A model generated the notes under the pieces. That model saw only the letters and a program-made list of their open reading frames with translations. It was not told where the DNA came from and did no database searches. Both the position numbers and the translations under genes were made by a program. From UBA11373 sp046714175 (GTDB taxonomy: Bacteria > Actinomycetota > Acidimicrobiia > Spongiisociales > UBA11373), in NCBI GenBank assembly GCA_046714175.1, contig JBKKBI010000044.1, positions 1 through 28,136 on the forward strand: 28,136 nucleotides of DNA. Reading direction: 5' to 3'. This document shows, one piece after another, positions 9,543 through 16,105 of the stretch. Within the stretch, counting starts at the first letter, position 1. Each line of letters opens with the position of its first letter.

Positions 9543-10043
9543 ATGGCTGACGATCCCAACCCGTCCTGGGAGGAGGTGGCCCGGCATCATGGGCGCAAGA
9601 TCTACAACTTTGCCTACCGCCTCACCGGCAACCGCGACGACGCCCAGGACCTGGTGCAGGAGGTCCTGCTGCGGGTGCGGCGCGGCTTGGAGTCCTACAC
9701 GCCGCAATCCTTCGACGGGTGGTTGTGGCGGATCACCCGCAACGCCTTTCTCGACGAGGTGCGGCGGCGTAATCGCCGTCCGGCATCTCCGCTCCCCGAG
9801 GATGACCGGGGCGTGGGCGTGCCCGCCCCTCCCCCTGAGGAGGTCCTCGACTCGGTTCGGCTGGGAGAAGAGGTGCAAGCGGCGCTTCTTGAACTCCCCT
9901 ACGAGTTCCGCGAGGCCGTGGTGATGTGCGACGTGGTCGGGCTCAGCTACGAGGAGATCGCGATTGCCGCAGACATCCCCATCGGAACGGTGCGGAGCAG
10001 GATCCACCGTGGCCGGAAACTGCTGAAGGAGCGCCTCGGATGA
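9543..10043 (+). CDS. sigE: ECF sigma factor, SigE-like
   Basis: An alternative RNA polymerase sigma factor of 166 residues with only regions 2 and 4. Region 2 covers about 18-80 (YRLTGNRDDAQDLVQEVLLRV, then GWLWRITRNAFLDEVRRR) and region 4 about 108-163 (LPYEFREAVVMCDVVGLSYEEIA, helix-turn-helix GTVRSRIHRGRKLL). The wording closely recalls mycobacterial SigE. An in-frame TGA at 9537-9539 makes ATG 9543 the first possible start. No ribosome site precedes it, and a four-codon frame (ATG 9536 to TGA 9550) overlaps the start. Its stop overlaps the anti-sigma ATG (ATGA). The target genes probably include htrA-like envelope functions, by family analogy. Confidence 0.92.
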   Translation: MADDPNPSWEEVARHHGRKIYNFAYRLTGNRDDAQDLVQEVLLRVRRGLESYTPQSFDGWLWRITRNAFLDEVRRRNRRPASPLPEDDRGVGVPAPPPEEVLDSVRLGEEVQAALLELPYEFREAVVMCDVVGLSYEEIAIAADIPIGTVRSRIHRGRKLLKERLG

Positions 10044-10426
10044 CCCACCTCGGTGACCTGATCTCGGCGTGGCTCGACGGGGAACTGGCCCCGGGTGACC
10101 GCGCCGCGGCCGATCGCCATCTCGCCGGCTGCACCGAGTGCCGCGCCGAGTTGGCAATCGTCGAGGCCGGGCGCACGGCGTTGCGCGGCCTGCCAGTCCA
10201 CCATCCGCTGCCCGTGGTGGCGCCGCCGCCCCTCCGTCGTCGGTGGCGGCTCAGTCCGGCGCCGGCCTGGATCACCGCCGCCCTCGCCGCTGTCCTGGCC
10301 GTGGGCCTCTGGATCGGTCCGGGCGAGGCAGACGCGGCCTTTCAGATGGACGTACTGGATGATCAGCACACCGCTCGCGTCGTCGGTGATCCGGGGATAT
10401 CCACGTTCCGCGGAGAACAGCCATGA
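10040..10426 (+). CDS. Zinc-finger anti-sigma factor (RseA/RsrA-like)
   Basis: A membrane-bound inhibitor of the adjacent sigma factor, 128 residues. The N-terminal ZAS domain has H27-x3-C31-x2-C34 (HLAGCTEC) after an ISAWLDGELAPGD helix, the usual signature. One transmembrane helix (about 77-93, WITAALAAVLAVGLWIG) leaves a short external tail of about 35 residues. The frame extends upstream, but the ATG at 10040 gives the ATGA overlap with sigE and a standard N-terminus. The external tail lies next to the secreted product of the following gene, which suggests a sensor pair. Confidence 0.9.
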   Translation: MTHLGDLISAWLDGELAPGDRAAADRHLAGCTECRAELAIVEAGRTALRGLPVHHPLPVVAPPPLRRRWRLSPAPAWITAALAAVLAVGLWIGPGEADAAFQMDVLDDQHTARVVGDPGISTFRGEQP

Positions 10427-11352
10427 GCCGAATCGGCCTGGCCGCCGGTACCGCAGCCCTGCTTCTCGTTCCGTTCCCGGCACTGGCCGATGACGACCTG
10501 GCGGACCGACTCGAGGAAGCGGTGACCGCAGAATTCCGCGGGACGGGGATCGTGATGTGCACCTGGGGAGGCGAGTCGGCGGCGGCTTCCTACGAGGTGA
10601 CGCGTCACAACTCGATGTCGATGACCAGCGGTCCGACGGGCGACCTCATGGTCACCGACGCCCTGACTGTGATGCGTCGCGGCGGTGAGTGGTTTGCGGT
10701 CGACTTCTCCGATCGCGCCGAGTGGGCCTTGAGCGACCGCTATCGATTGGGTACCCCGACCCCGGTGTTGCGGCTGGGGCGGGCGGCCCGGGAGTACGTG
10801 GTGTTCGAAGGCGACCTGCCCCGGGTCCGAATCACCGTGGATGATGCCACTGCGATTCCACTGCTCACCGAGGTGCTCGATGCCGAGGGTCGGGTGTTCC
10901 GGGTTGCTGCCCTCATCGACATCTCGGAACCCGGAGCCGTCTCCGCATCCGAGCCGGAAACCGTGCAGCGTCGCACCGTCGGGTGGTCCGACGCCGGACC
11001 CAACCTGCCCGAGCACGTGGCGGGATACCGCCGGGTCAATACTTACGCGGTGGACGGGGGCGGGGTCCAGGGGTACTACTCCGACGGGCTGTTCTCGTTC
11101 TCGGTGTTCGAGACCAAGCGTGGTACGCCGCCAGAGGCGTTCCGCGGCTCCACCCGCTACACAGTCGGCGGGGGCGTCTACCTTCGGGTCATCACCCCCA
11201 CTGTGGTCTGGATCTACTGGGGTGCCCCCAACCAGTCCTACGTCCTCGTCGGCGACCTCCCCCCCGATCACCTCGCCAGGGCGCTCGCCGAACTCCCCGA
11301 ACCCGGGGAGCGGGCCCTGCTGGTCCGCCTGTGGCGGCGTCTGTTTGGATAG
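10423..11352 (+). CDS. Secreted RseB/MucB-like sigma-E regulator
   Basis: In proteobacteria RseB binds the external part of the anti-sigma factor and protects it from proteolysis until lipid signals displace it. This protein has 309 residues, with a signal peptide of about 22 residues (LLLVPFPALA cut before DD). An N-terminal LolA-like domain (about 30-185) is followed by a C-terminal domain. The clearest match is LPEHVAGYRRVN...GYYSDGLFSFSVFE (about 197-228), close to the RseB C-terminal motif (LP-x-GF...YSDGL-x-x-SVF). ATG 10423 overlaps the anti-sigma stop (ATGA), so all three operon genes are coupled. A heptanucleotide array begins at its stop codon. Confidence 0.82.
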   Translation: MSRIGLAAGTAALLLVPFPALADDDLADRLEEAVTAEFRGTGIVMCTWGGESAAASYEVTRHNSMSMTSGPTGDLMVTDALTVMRRGGEWFAVDFSDRAEWALSDRYRLGTPTPVLRLGRAAREYVVFEGDLPRVRITVDDATAIPLLTEVLDAEGRVFRVAALIDISEPGAVSASEPETVQRRTVGWSDAGPNLPEHVAGYRRVNTYAVDGGGVQGYYSDGLFSFSVFETKRGTPPEAFRGSTRYTVGGGVYLRVITPTVVWIYWGAPNQSYVLVGDLPPDHLARALAELPEPGERALLVRLWRRLFG

Positions 11353-11442
11353 ATGGCAGATGGCAGGTGCCGGATGCTGGCTCGCCCCTCGCCCCTCGCC
11401 CGTCGCCCGTCTCCGGTCTCCGGTCTCCGGCCTCCGTTCCCC
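11352..11442. repeat. Heptanucleotide array F, the longest with array H
   Basis: Thirteen 7-base units run without a register break from the last base of the rseB stop codon. Unit types change along the array: GATGGCA twice (11352-11365), CCTCGCC-type (11380-11407), then GGTCTCC twice and GGCCTCC (11415-11435). These types recur in arrays D, G and H respectively. Confidence 0.85.
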
Positions 11443-11479
11443 TCTACCATCCCGCCTTCACCGTTGAAAGGTTCCTGAA

Positions 11480-11941
11480 GTGCCTGCCACCGTCGGACAA
11501 CCGGCACCCCCGTTCGAGTTGCGCGACACCGAGGGGCAACCGGTGAGCCTGGAGTCCCTGAAGGGACGCAAGACGCTCATCGTGTTCATCCCGTTCCCGT
11601 TTACGGGGACCTGCGAGGCCGAGCTGTGCGCCATCCGCGACGGACTCGCCGACCTCAACGACCTCGACGCCAACGTGGTGGCGATCACGACCGACACCGT
11701 CTTTGCCAACGCCGAGTGGTCGAAGAAGAACCAGTTTGGATTCCCGGTGCTCTCCGACTTCTGGCCCCACGGTGCGGTCACCGAGGCCTACGGCACCTTC
11801 GATCCGCGGGTCGGAGCCGCCAACCGCTCCACCTATGTGCTCGATGCCGAGGGCATCGTGCGGGAGATCGTCGCCACCGAGAGCCGCAAGTTCGCCCGCG
11901 AGTTCGAAGACTACGTCACCGCGCTGGGCAAGCTCGCCTGA
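11480..11941 (+). CDS. ahpE: Peroxiredoxin, AhpE-like
   Basis: A thiol peroxidase that reduces hydrogen peroxide, organic peroxides or peroxynitrite in the cytosol. It has 153 residues with the thioredoxin-fold AhpC-TSA domain. The peroxidatic Cys is C45 in PFPFTGTCEAELC, the same residue number as in mycobacterial AhpE. A second Cys at 50 in the same helix is too close for a classical two-Cys resolving partner, though it could form a disulfide. The start is GTG at 11480, with GAAAGG at 11466-11471. It is convergent with the response regulator and separated from it by array G. Confidence 0.9.
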   Translation: MPATVGQPAPPFELRDTEGQPVSLESLKGRKTLIVFIPFPFTGTCEAELCAIRDGLADLNDLDANVVAITTDTVFANAEWSKKNQFGFPVLSDFWPHGAVTEAYGTFDPRVGAANRSTYVLDAEGIVREIVATESRKFAREFEDYVTALGKLA

Positions 11942-11947
11942 CCGCGG

Positions 11948-11975
11948 CTCCCCTCGCCCCTCGCCCCTCGCCCTA
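11948..11975. repeat. Heptanucleotide array G between convergent genes
   Basis: Four units, CTCCCCT then CGCCCCT (11955), CGCCCCT (11962) and CGCCCTA (11969), fill the gap. The final three bases are the reverse-strand stop codon of the response regulator gene. Confidence 0.75.
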
Positions 11976-12638
11976 CCCACTGACTCGGTACCCCACCCCG
12001 CGTACCGTTTCTATGATCGGGGCTCCGGGGTGTTCTTCGAGGCGGCGGCGCAAACGGCGGATGTGCTGATCGAGGGTGCGGGTGTCGCCGTAGAACAGGT
12101 AGCCCCACACCTTGTCGAGGAACTCCTCGCGGGGCACAACGCGTCCCGGTTGCTCCATCAGCATGGCCATGACCTCGAACTCCTTCCTGGGGAGATCGAT
12201 CTCGCCGGTTCCGATGCGGAGCCGATAGGCATCCTTGTCCAGGGTGGCGATCCCGACCGTGATCGCCTCGCCTCCCGGCAGGCGCCGTCGGGTGGCGGCG
12301 CGAACCCGGGCGAGCAGTTCCCGGATGGAATACGGCTTGGTGACGTAGTCGTCGGCCCCCAGTTCCAGCGCGGTGACGATGTCTGCCTCCGAGTCCTTGG
12401 CGCTGACCACGATCACCGGAACGTCGGACTCCTTGCGGATCGCCCGCAGCACATCGAGTCCGCTGATCCCGGGGAGCATCAGATCGAGGAGCACGACGTC
12501 GGGGCGTGTTGTCCGAAATTGCTCCAACCCGCGCCGCCCATCACCGGCGCCGTCCACGACCAGGCCCTCTCGTTCGAAGGCCACGGTGATCGCCTCGATG
12601 AACGAGGCCTCGTCTTCGACTACCAGCACCCGGGTCAC
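11973..12638 (-). CDS. regX3: OmpR/PhoB-family response regulator, RegX3-like
   Basis: A two-component transcription regulator for phosphate starvation. The receiver domain (1-115) has E8/D9, the phospho-acceptor D52 in LLDLMLPG and the Lys in YVTKPYS. The winged-helix DNA-binding domain (about 130-220) ends in RTLDQHIRRLRRRLEE and VRGVGYRV. An ATG at 12650 is in frame, but GTG at 12638 is preferred: it forms a GTGA overlap with the kinase stop and yields VTRVLVVEDE, which aligns with the usual RegX3 N-terminus and puts the acceptor at D52. The 221-residue length is normal. Pairing with the kinase gene and the pst operon supports the role. Confidence 0.9.
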   Translation of the reverse strand: MTRVLVVEDEASFIEAITVAFEREGLVVDGAGDGRRGLEQFRTTRPDVVLLDLMLPGISGLDVLRAIRKESDVPVIVVSAKDSEADIVTALELGADDYVTKPYSIRELLARVRAATRRRLPGGEAITVGIATLDKDAYRLRIGTGEIDLPRKEFEVMAMLMEQPGRVVPREEFLDKVWGYLFYGDTRTLDQHIRRLRRRLEEHPGAPIIETVRGVGYRVSG

Positions 12639-13858
12639 GGCGCGCTCCACCGCGGCAGGGTGACCCGGAAAGTCGCGCCTTCACCTTCGGAACTGCGCAC
12701 GGAGATGTCACCGCGGTGGTTGCGGGCGATGTGGCGGGCGATCGAGAGCCCTAGCCCGGTGCCACCGGTCTCGCGGCTTCGGGCACGATCGACTCGGTAG
12801 AAGCGCTCAAAGATCCGGTCTTGATGGCTGTCGGCGATGCCGATGCCGTGATCGGCGACCTCCACCGCGACGCTGTTCGGATCCACCGTCGTGGTCACGA
12901 CCACGCGCGGCGGCTCCTGTCCCTCCTCGGGAAGCGAGTACTTGATGGCATTGTCCACGAGGTTGGCGACCAGGGACCGCAGCTGGCGAGGGTCGCCGGC
13001 GACCCGGGCATCGAGCGGCACCGCGTCGACTTGCAGGACGACGCCGCGGGTGGCAGCGATCGGCTGCATCTCCCGCTCTACCGCCTCGATGACTGTTGCC
13101 ATCGCCACCGGCTCGTCATGGCTGGTGAGCGCCTCGGCTTGGGAGAGGTCGAGTATGTCCCCGACCAGTCGCGCCAGACGGTCGGCCTCATGGCGGAGCC
13201 GCTCTGCCAGGCCCGCAGCAGCGGGGTCGGCGGCCACGGAACCGGCGAGGGCCTCCGCCAGTGCTGCCAGGGCGGCGAGGGGAGTCTTCAACTCGTGGCT
13301 GACGTTGGCGATGAAGTCGCGTCGCATGGCGGTGACCCGTCGCGCCTCGGTGACGTCCTCCACGAAGGCCACTGCTCCGATGCTTTCCACTCCAAAGTCG
13401 AGAGGAACCGCCGACACCTCCAGCACGGCCCGCACCGGGGTGTACAGCTCCACCTCGACTGCCACCGCCTCGCGCTGCAGCACTGCCCGATCGATCGAAT
13501 CGCGGACCCGAACCTGGGCAACAGCCTCACCGAGGCGGGTGCCGAGGAACCTTTCGGCGGCGGCATTGGAGGTGATCACCACACCGTGGTCGTCGGTGAG
13601 CAGCACCCCGAGGGGAGCCACCTGCACTGCCCCGGCGAGGCGGGACCGTTCCCGCTGCGCCTGGGCGCTCGATCGCTCCAACCGATCGAGCGCGCCGTCG
13701 AGAGCCGTGGCCCGATGTCGGCCGGCCCGTCCGCCACCGATCCGCTGCAACGCGGTGTCGATGGCCCGGGCATGGCGCCGGTTGCGCGCCCCGAGAAACA
13801 TTGCGGCGACACCGGCGACGACGGCGGCGCCGATCAGGGCGACGGTGGTGGTGTCCAC
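12635..13858 (-). CDS. senX3: Sensor histidine kinase, SenX3/PhoR-like
   Basis: Partner kinase of the downstream regulator. Of 407 residues, about 5-23 form one membrane helix (VALIGAAVVAGVAAMFLGA), 75-170 a PAS domain (LAGAVQVAPLGVLLTDDHG...), and the HisKA domain has H188 in NVSHELKTPLAAL. The HATPase domain has the N box LVDNAIKYS, G1 VADHGIGI, the F box ERFYRVD and G2 GGTGLGLSI. There is almost no external sensor region, so the phosphate signal probably comes through PstSCAB-PhoU, as in related systems. The start is GTG at 13858 without a clear ribosome site. Transcribed divergently from pstS. Confidence 0.9.
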   Translation of the reverse strand: MDTTTVALIGAAVVAGVAAMFLGARNRRHARAIDTALQRIGGGRAGRHRATALDGALDRLERSSAQAQRERSRLAGAVQVAPLGVLLTDDHGVVITSNAAAERFLGTRLGEAVAQVRVRDSIDRAVLQREAVAVEVELYTPVRAVLEVSAVPLDFGVESIGAVAFVEDVTEARRVTAMRRDFIANVSHELKTPLAALAALAEALAGSVAADPAAAGLAERLRHEADRLARLVGDILDLSQAEALTSHDEPVAMATVIEAVEREMQPIAATRGVVLQVDAVPLDARVAGDPRQLRSLVANLVDNAIKYSLPEEGQEPPRVVVTTTVDPNSVAVEVADHGIGIADSHQDRIFERFYRVDRARSRETGGTGLGLSIARHIARNHRGDISVRSSEGEGATFRVTLPRWSAP

Positions 13859-13898
13859 AGGCCGAGGATAGGTAGCCGCGCCCGGCTCGGAGCGCAGA

Positions 13899-13942
13899 GT
13901 TCACCTCGAGGTCACATTGGGGACCCGTGGCGGTCACTCCCG
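13899..13942. promoter_or_regulatory. PHO-box-like direct repeats between senX3 and pstS
   Basis: GTTCACCT at 13899, GGTCACAT at 13910 and GGTCACTC at 13932 lie on one 11-bp phase (spacings 11 and 22). This resembles the GTTCACC-type direct repeats bound by PhoP/RegX3 regulators in other actinobacteria. The region lies 41 bp upstream of senX3 and 47-90 bp upstream of pstS, so one site could control both genes. Confidence 0.55.
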
Positions 13943-13988
13943 TTCCATACCCTGGCTACTGCCAGATGAACTCAATAGGAGGAAATAC

Positions 13989-15059
13989 ATGAACCGCAAG
14001 ACCGGGCGCCTCGGCGCTCTCTTGCTCGTCACGGCGCTCGTGTCGGTCGCCTGCGGCGACGACGACGCCGCGACGACGACCACGAGCACCACTGTTGCGG
14101 CCACGACGACCAGCGCTGGAGCGACCACCACGACGGCGGCGCCGGCGGGGCGGTTTGGTCTGCCGCTGGTGGACCCGCTCGATGTAGCTCCTGGTGATGT
14201 CGCCATTGCGGGATCGTCGACGGTCTTCCCGCTTTCGACCGCAGTGATGACACGGTGGGTCGACGAGGGTGGCCCCGAGTACACGATCGACTCGATCGGT
14301 TCCGGCGGCGGCCTCGAGCGCTTTTGCCTCGAGGGTGCCTCCGACATCGCCAACTCCAGCCGCGCCATCAAGGACGACGAGGTGGCGAACTGCCAGGCGA
14401 TCGACCGGGAGCCGATCGAGATCCGGGTGGGCACCGATGCCCTTTCGGTCGTGATCAGCAGCGGGAACTACTTCGCGCAGACCTTGACCATCGCGGAGCT
14501 CGGCCTTCTGTTCGCGGCACAGCCCGGTGACACCTGGGACATGGTCAATCCGGCCTTCCCGGCTCACCCGATCGCCCTCTATTCGCCTGGTGCCGACTCC
14601 GGCACCTTCGACTACTTCAATGAGATCGTGCTCCCCGACCTCGAAACTTCGCCGATCCTGGCGAACGGACTGGCCGAGATCGTGGGTGAGGACGACAACC
14701 TGACGGTGCGTGGTGTGGCTGACGACGGCTGCACCGAGGGGGACGTTTCCTCAACCTGCGCCGCTGGGTACTTCGGCTTCGCGTACTACATCGAGAATGC
14801 GGGGGAGTTGCAGGCCGTGTTAGTCGACGGCGTCGAACCGAACGCCGCGACCGTCAATGCTGCTGAGTATCCGCTGGCCCGTCCGCTGTTCATGTACACG
14901 GCCGCCAGCGTGATCGCCGAAAACCCGCAGGTTGCTCTGTTCATCGCGTACTACCTGAACATCGTCAACGACGTCATCGGCGAGGTGGGGTACTTCCCTG
15001 CTCCCGACGCGGCCCTCCAGGAAGCCGCTGACGCCATCATCGAGGCTGCCGGCTTCTAA
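13989..15059 (+). CDS. pstS: Phosphate-binding lipoprotein of the Pst transporter
   Basis: Captures inorganic phosphate outside the membrane and hands it to PstCA. It has 356 residues. The lipoprotein signal ends at VSVAC, making C22 the lipid-anchored residue, followed by GDDD and a Thr/Ala-rich linker (about 27-55). The binding protein proper starts near GDVAIAGSSTVFPLS. Phosphate ligand segments are GSSTVFPLS, SIGSGGGLERF and PGADSGTF. The frame is open to 13917, but ATG 13989 is chosen for its AGGAGGA site (13977-13983) and lipoprotein signal. First gene of the pst operon, with the PHO-box-like repeats upstream. Confidence 0.93.
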   Translation: MNRKTGRLGALLLVTALVSVACGDDDAATTTTSTTVAATTTSAGATTTTAAPAGRFGLPLVDPLDVAPGDVAIAGSSTVFPLSTAVMTRWVDEGGPEYTIDSIGSGGGLERFCLEGASDIANSSRAIKDDEVANCQAIDREPIEIRVGTDALSVVISSGNYFAQTLTIAELGLLFAAQPGDTWDMVNPAFPAHPIALYSPGADSGTFDYFNEIVLPDLETSPILANGLAEIVGEDDNLTVRGVADDGCTEGDVSSTCAAGYFGFAYYIENAGELQAVLVDGVEPNAATVNAAEYPLARPLFMYTAASVIAENPQVALFIAYYLNIVNDVIGEVGYFPAPDAALQEAADAIIEAAGF

Positions 15060-15083
15060 CAGGAGCCTGCCCTCGCCGCCGGG

Positions 15084-15113
15084 TGGTCCGGCCGGCTTCG
15101 GTCGGCCGGACCA
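15084..15113 (+). terminator. Hairpin between pstS and pstC
   Basis: Arms TGGTCCGGCCGGC (15084-15096) and GTCGGCCGGACCA (15101-15113) pair over 13 bp, with one G-U pair, around a stable TTCG loop. It starts 24 bases after the pstS stop. No U-tract follows. It may terminate some transcripts or protect the 3' end of pstS mRNA, giving more PstS than permease. TAGTTT at 15121-15126 could be a -10 element for pstC. Confidence 0.65.
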
Positions 15114-15154
15114 TTCGGGCTAGTTTCTGTCTCAACCGCCCGGAAGGGGTGCTC

Positions 15155-16105
15155 GTGGCCGACGAACAGCGCAGGTCCCGACCCGACCTCAGGGGGCGGC
15201 GCCGTCCCGTCGAGCGCGGGATCATCACCTTGCTGATGGTCGCGGGGGCACTCTCGATCGCGATAACACTCGGCATACTCTGGGAACTCGGCACCGAGTC
15301 GCTCCTGTTCTTTCGAGACGAGGCAGTCTCGTTGGTCGACTTTCTCACCAAGACCGAGTGGTTGCCCCAGGCGGGTCAGTTCGGTGTGTTGCCGTTGCTT
15401 CTCGGAACCGCACTGATCACGGTCATCGCCGTAGTCGTCGCCGTTCCGATCGGTCTCGCCAGCGCCGTCTACCTCTCCGAGTACGCCTCGGACCGGGTGC
15501 GCAAGCTCATCAAGCCAACTCTGGAGATTCTCGTCGGCATCCCCACGGTGGTCTTCGGGTTCTTCGCGGTGACCTTCATGACCCCGCTCCTGCGAGACGT
15601 GTTCGGGACGAGTCGGGTCGGCTTTTTCAACGTGCTGTCGGCCGGCATCGTCGTCGGCATTCTCATCGTTCCCTTGATCACGTCCCTTGCCGAGGACGCA
15701 ATGAACGCCGTTCCAGACTCGTTGCGGCAGGCTGCCTACGCCATCGGGGCGTCGCGGCTCGAGGTGGCGACCCGAATCGTCTTCCCGGCAGCCCTGTCGG
15801 GGATCGCTGCCGGTGTCGTGATAGCAATGTCGCGCGCCGTGGGCGAGACCATGGTGGTGACACTTGCTGCCGGCGCTTCACCGCGCAACTTCAGTTGGAC
15901 CGATCCTGCCACCATGCTCAACCCCTTCGACGGGGCGCAGACGATGACGGGGTACATCGCGGTCACCGCCAGCGGCGACCTCTCGTACAACACGGTGGAC
16001 TACAACTCGATCTTTGCGATCGGCCTGACGCTGTTCGTCATAACCCTGGCCCTCAACTCGTTGAGCCGGCGCATCGTGAAACGTTTCCGGCAGGTTTACG
16101 AATGA
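15155..16105 (+). CDS. pstC: Phosphate ABC transporter permease PstC
   Basis: One of two membrane subunits forming the phosphate channel. With the chosen start it has 316 residues and six predicted helices, beginning with GIITLLMVAGALSIAITLGIL. The ATPase-contacting EAA loop is YAIGASRLEVATRIVFPAALSGI, followed by SRAVGETM. The frame is open to 15083 and includes GTG 15149, but the GGAAGG at 15142-15147 best serves GTG 15155, giving an N-terminus of VADEQRRS. The stop overlaps the pstA ATG (ATGA). Confidence 0.9.
   Translation: MADEQRRSRPDLRGRRRPVERGIITLLMVAGALSIAITLGILWELGTESLLFFRDEAVSLVDFLTKTEWLPQAGQFGVLPLLLGTALITVIAVVVAVPIGLASAVYLSEYASDRVRKLIKPTLEILVGIPTVVFGFFAVTFMTPLLRDVFGTSRVGFFNVLSAGIVVGILIVPLITSLAEDAMNAVPDSLRQAAYAIGASRLEVATRIVFPAALSGIAAGVVIAMSRAVGETMVVTLAAGASPRNFSWTDPATMLNPFDGAQTMTGYIAVTASGDLSYNTVDYNSIFAIGLTLFVITLALNSLSRRIVKRFRQVYE

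Noticed and set aside
14070..14160. ACG/ACC-rich tract in pstS as a microsatellite.
   Set aside because: It is the coding sequence of the Thr/Ala-rich lipoprotein linker, also present in the downstream lipoprotein and in the HtrA-like protein.
15358..16101. A 248-codon extension upstream of pstA.
   Set aside because: It is an alternative frame of pstC; the ATGA overlap at 16102 and a family-like N-terminus define pstA.
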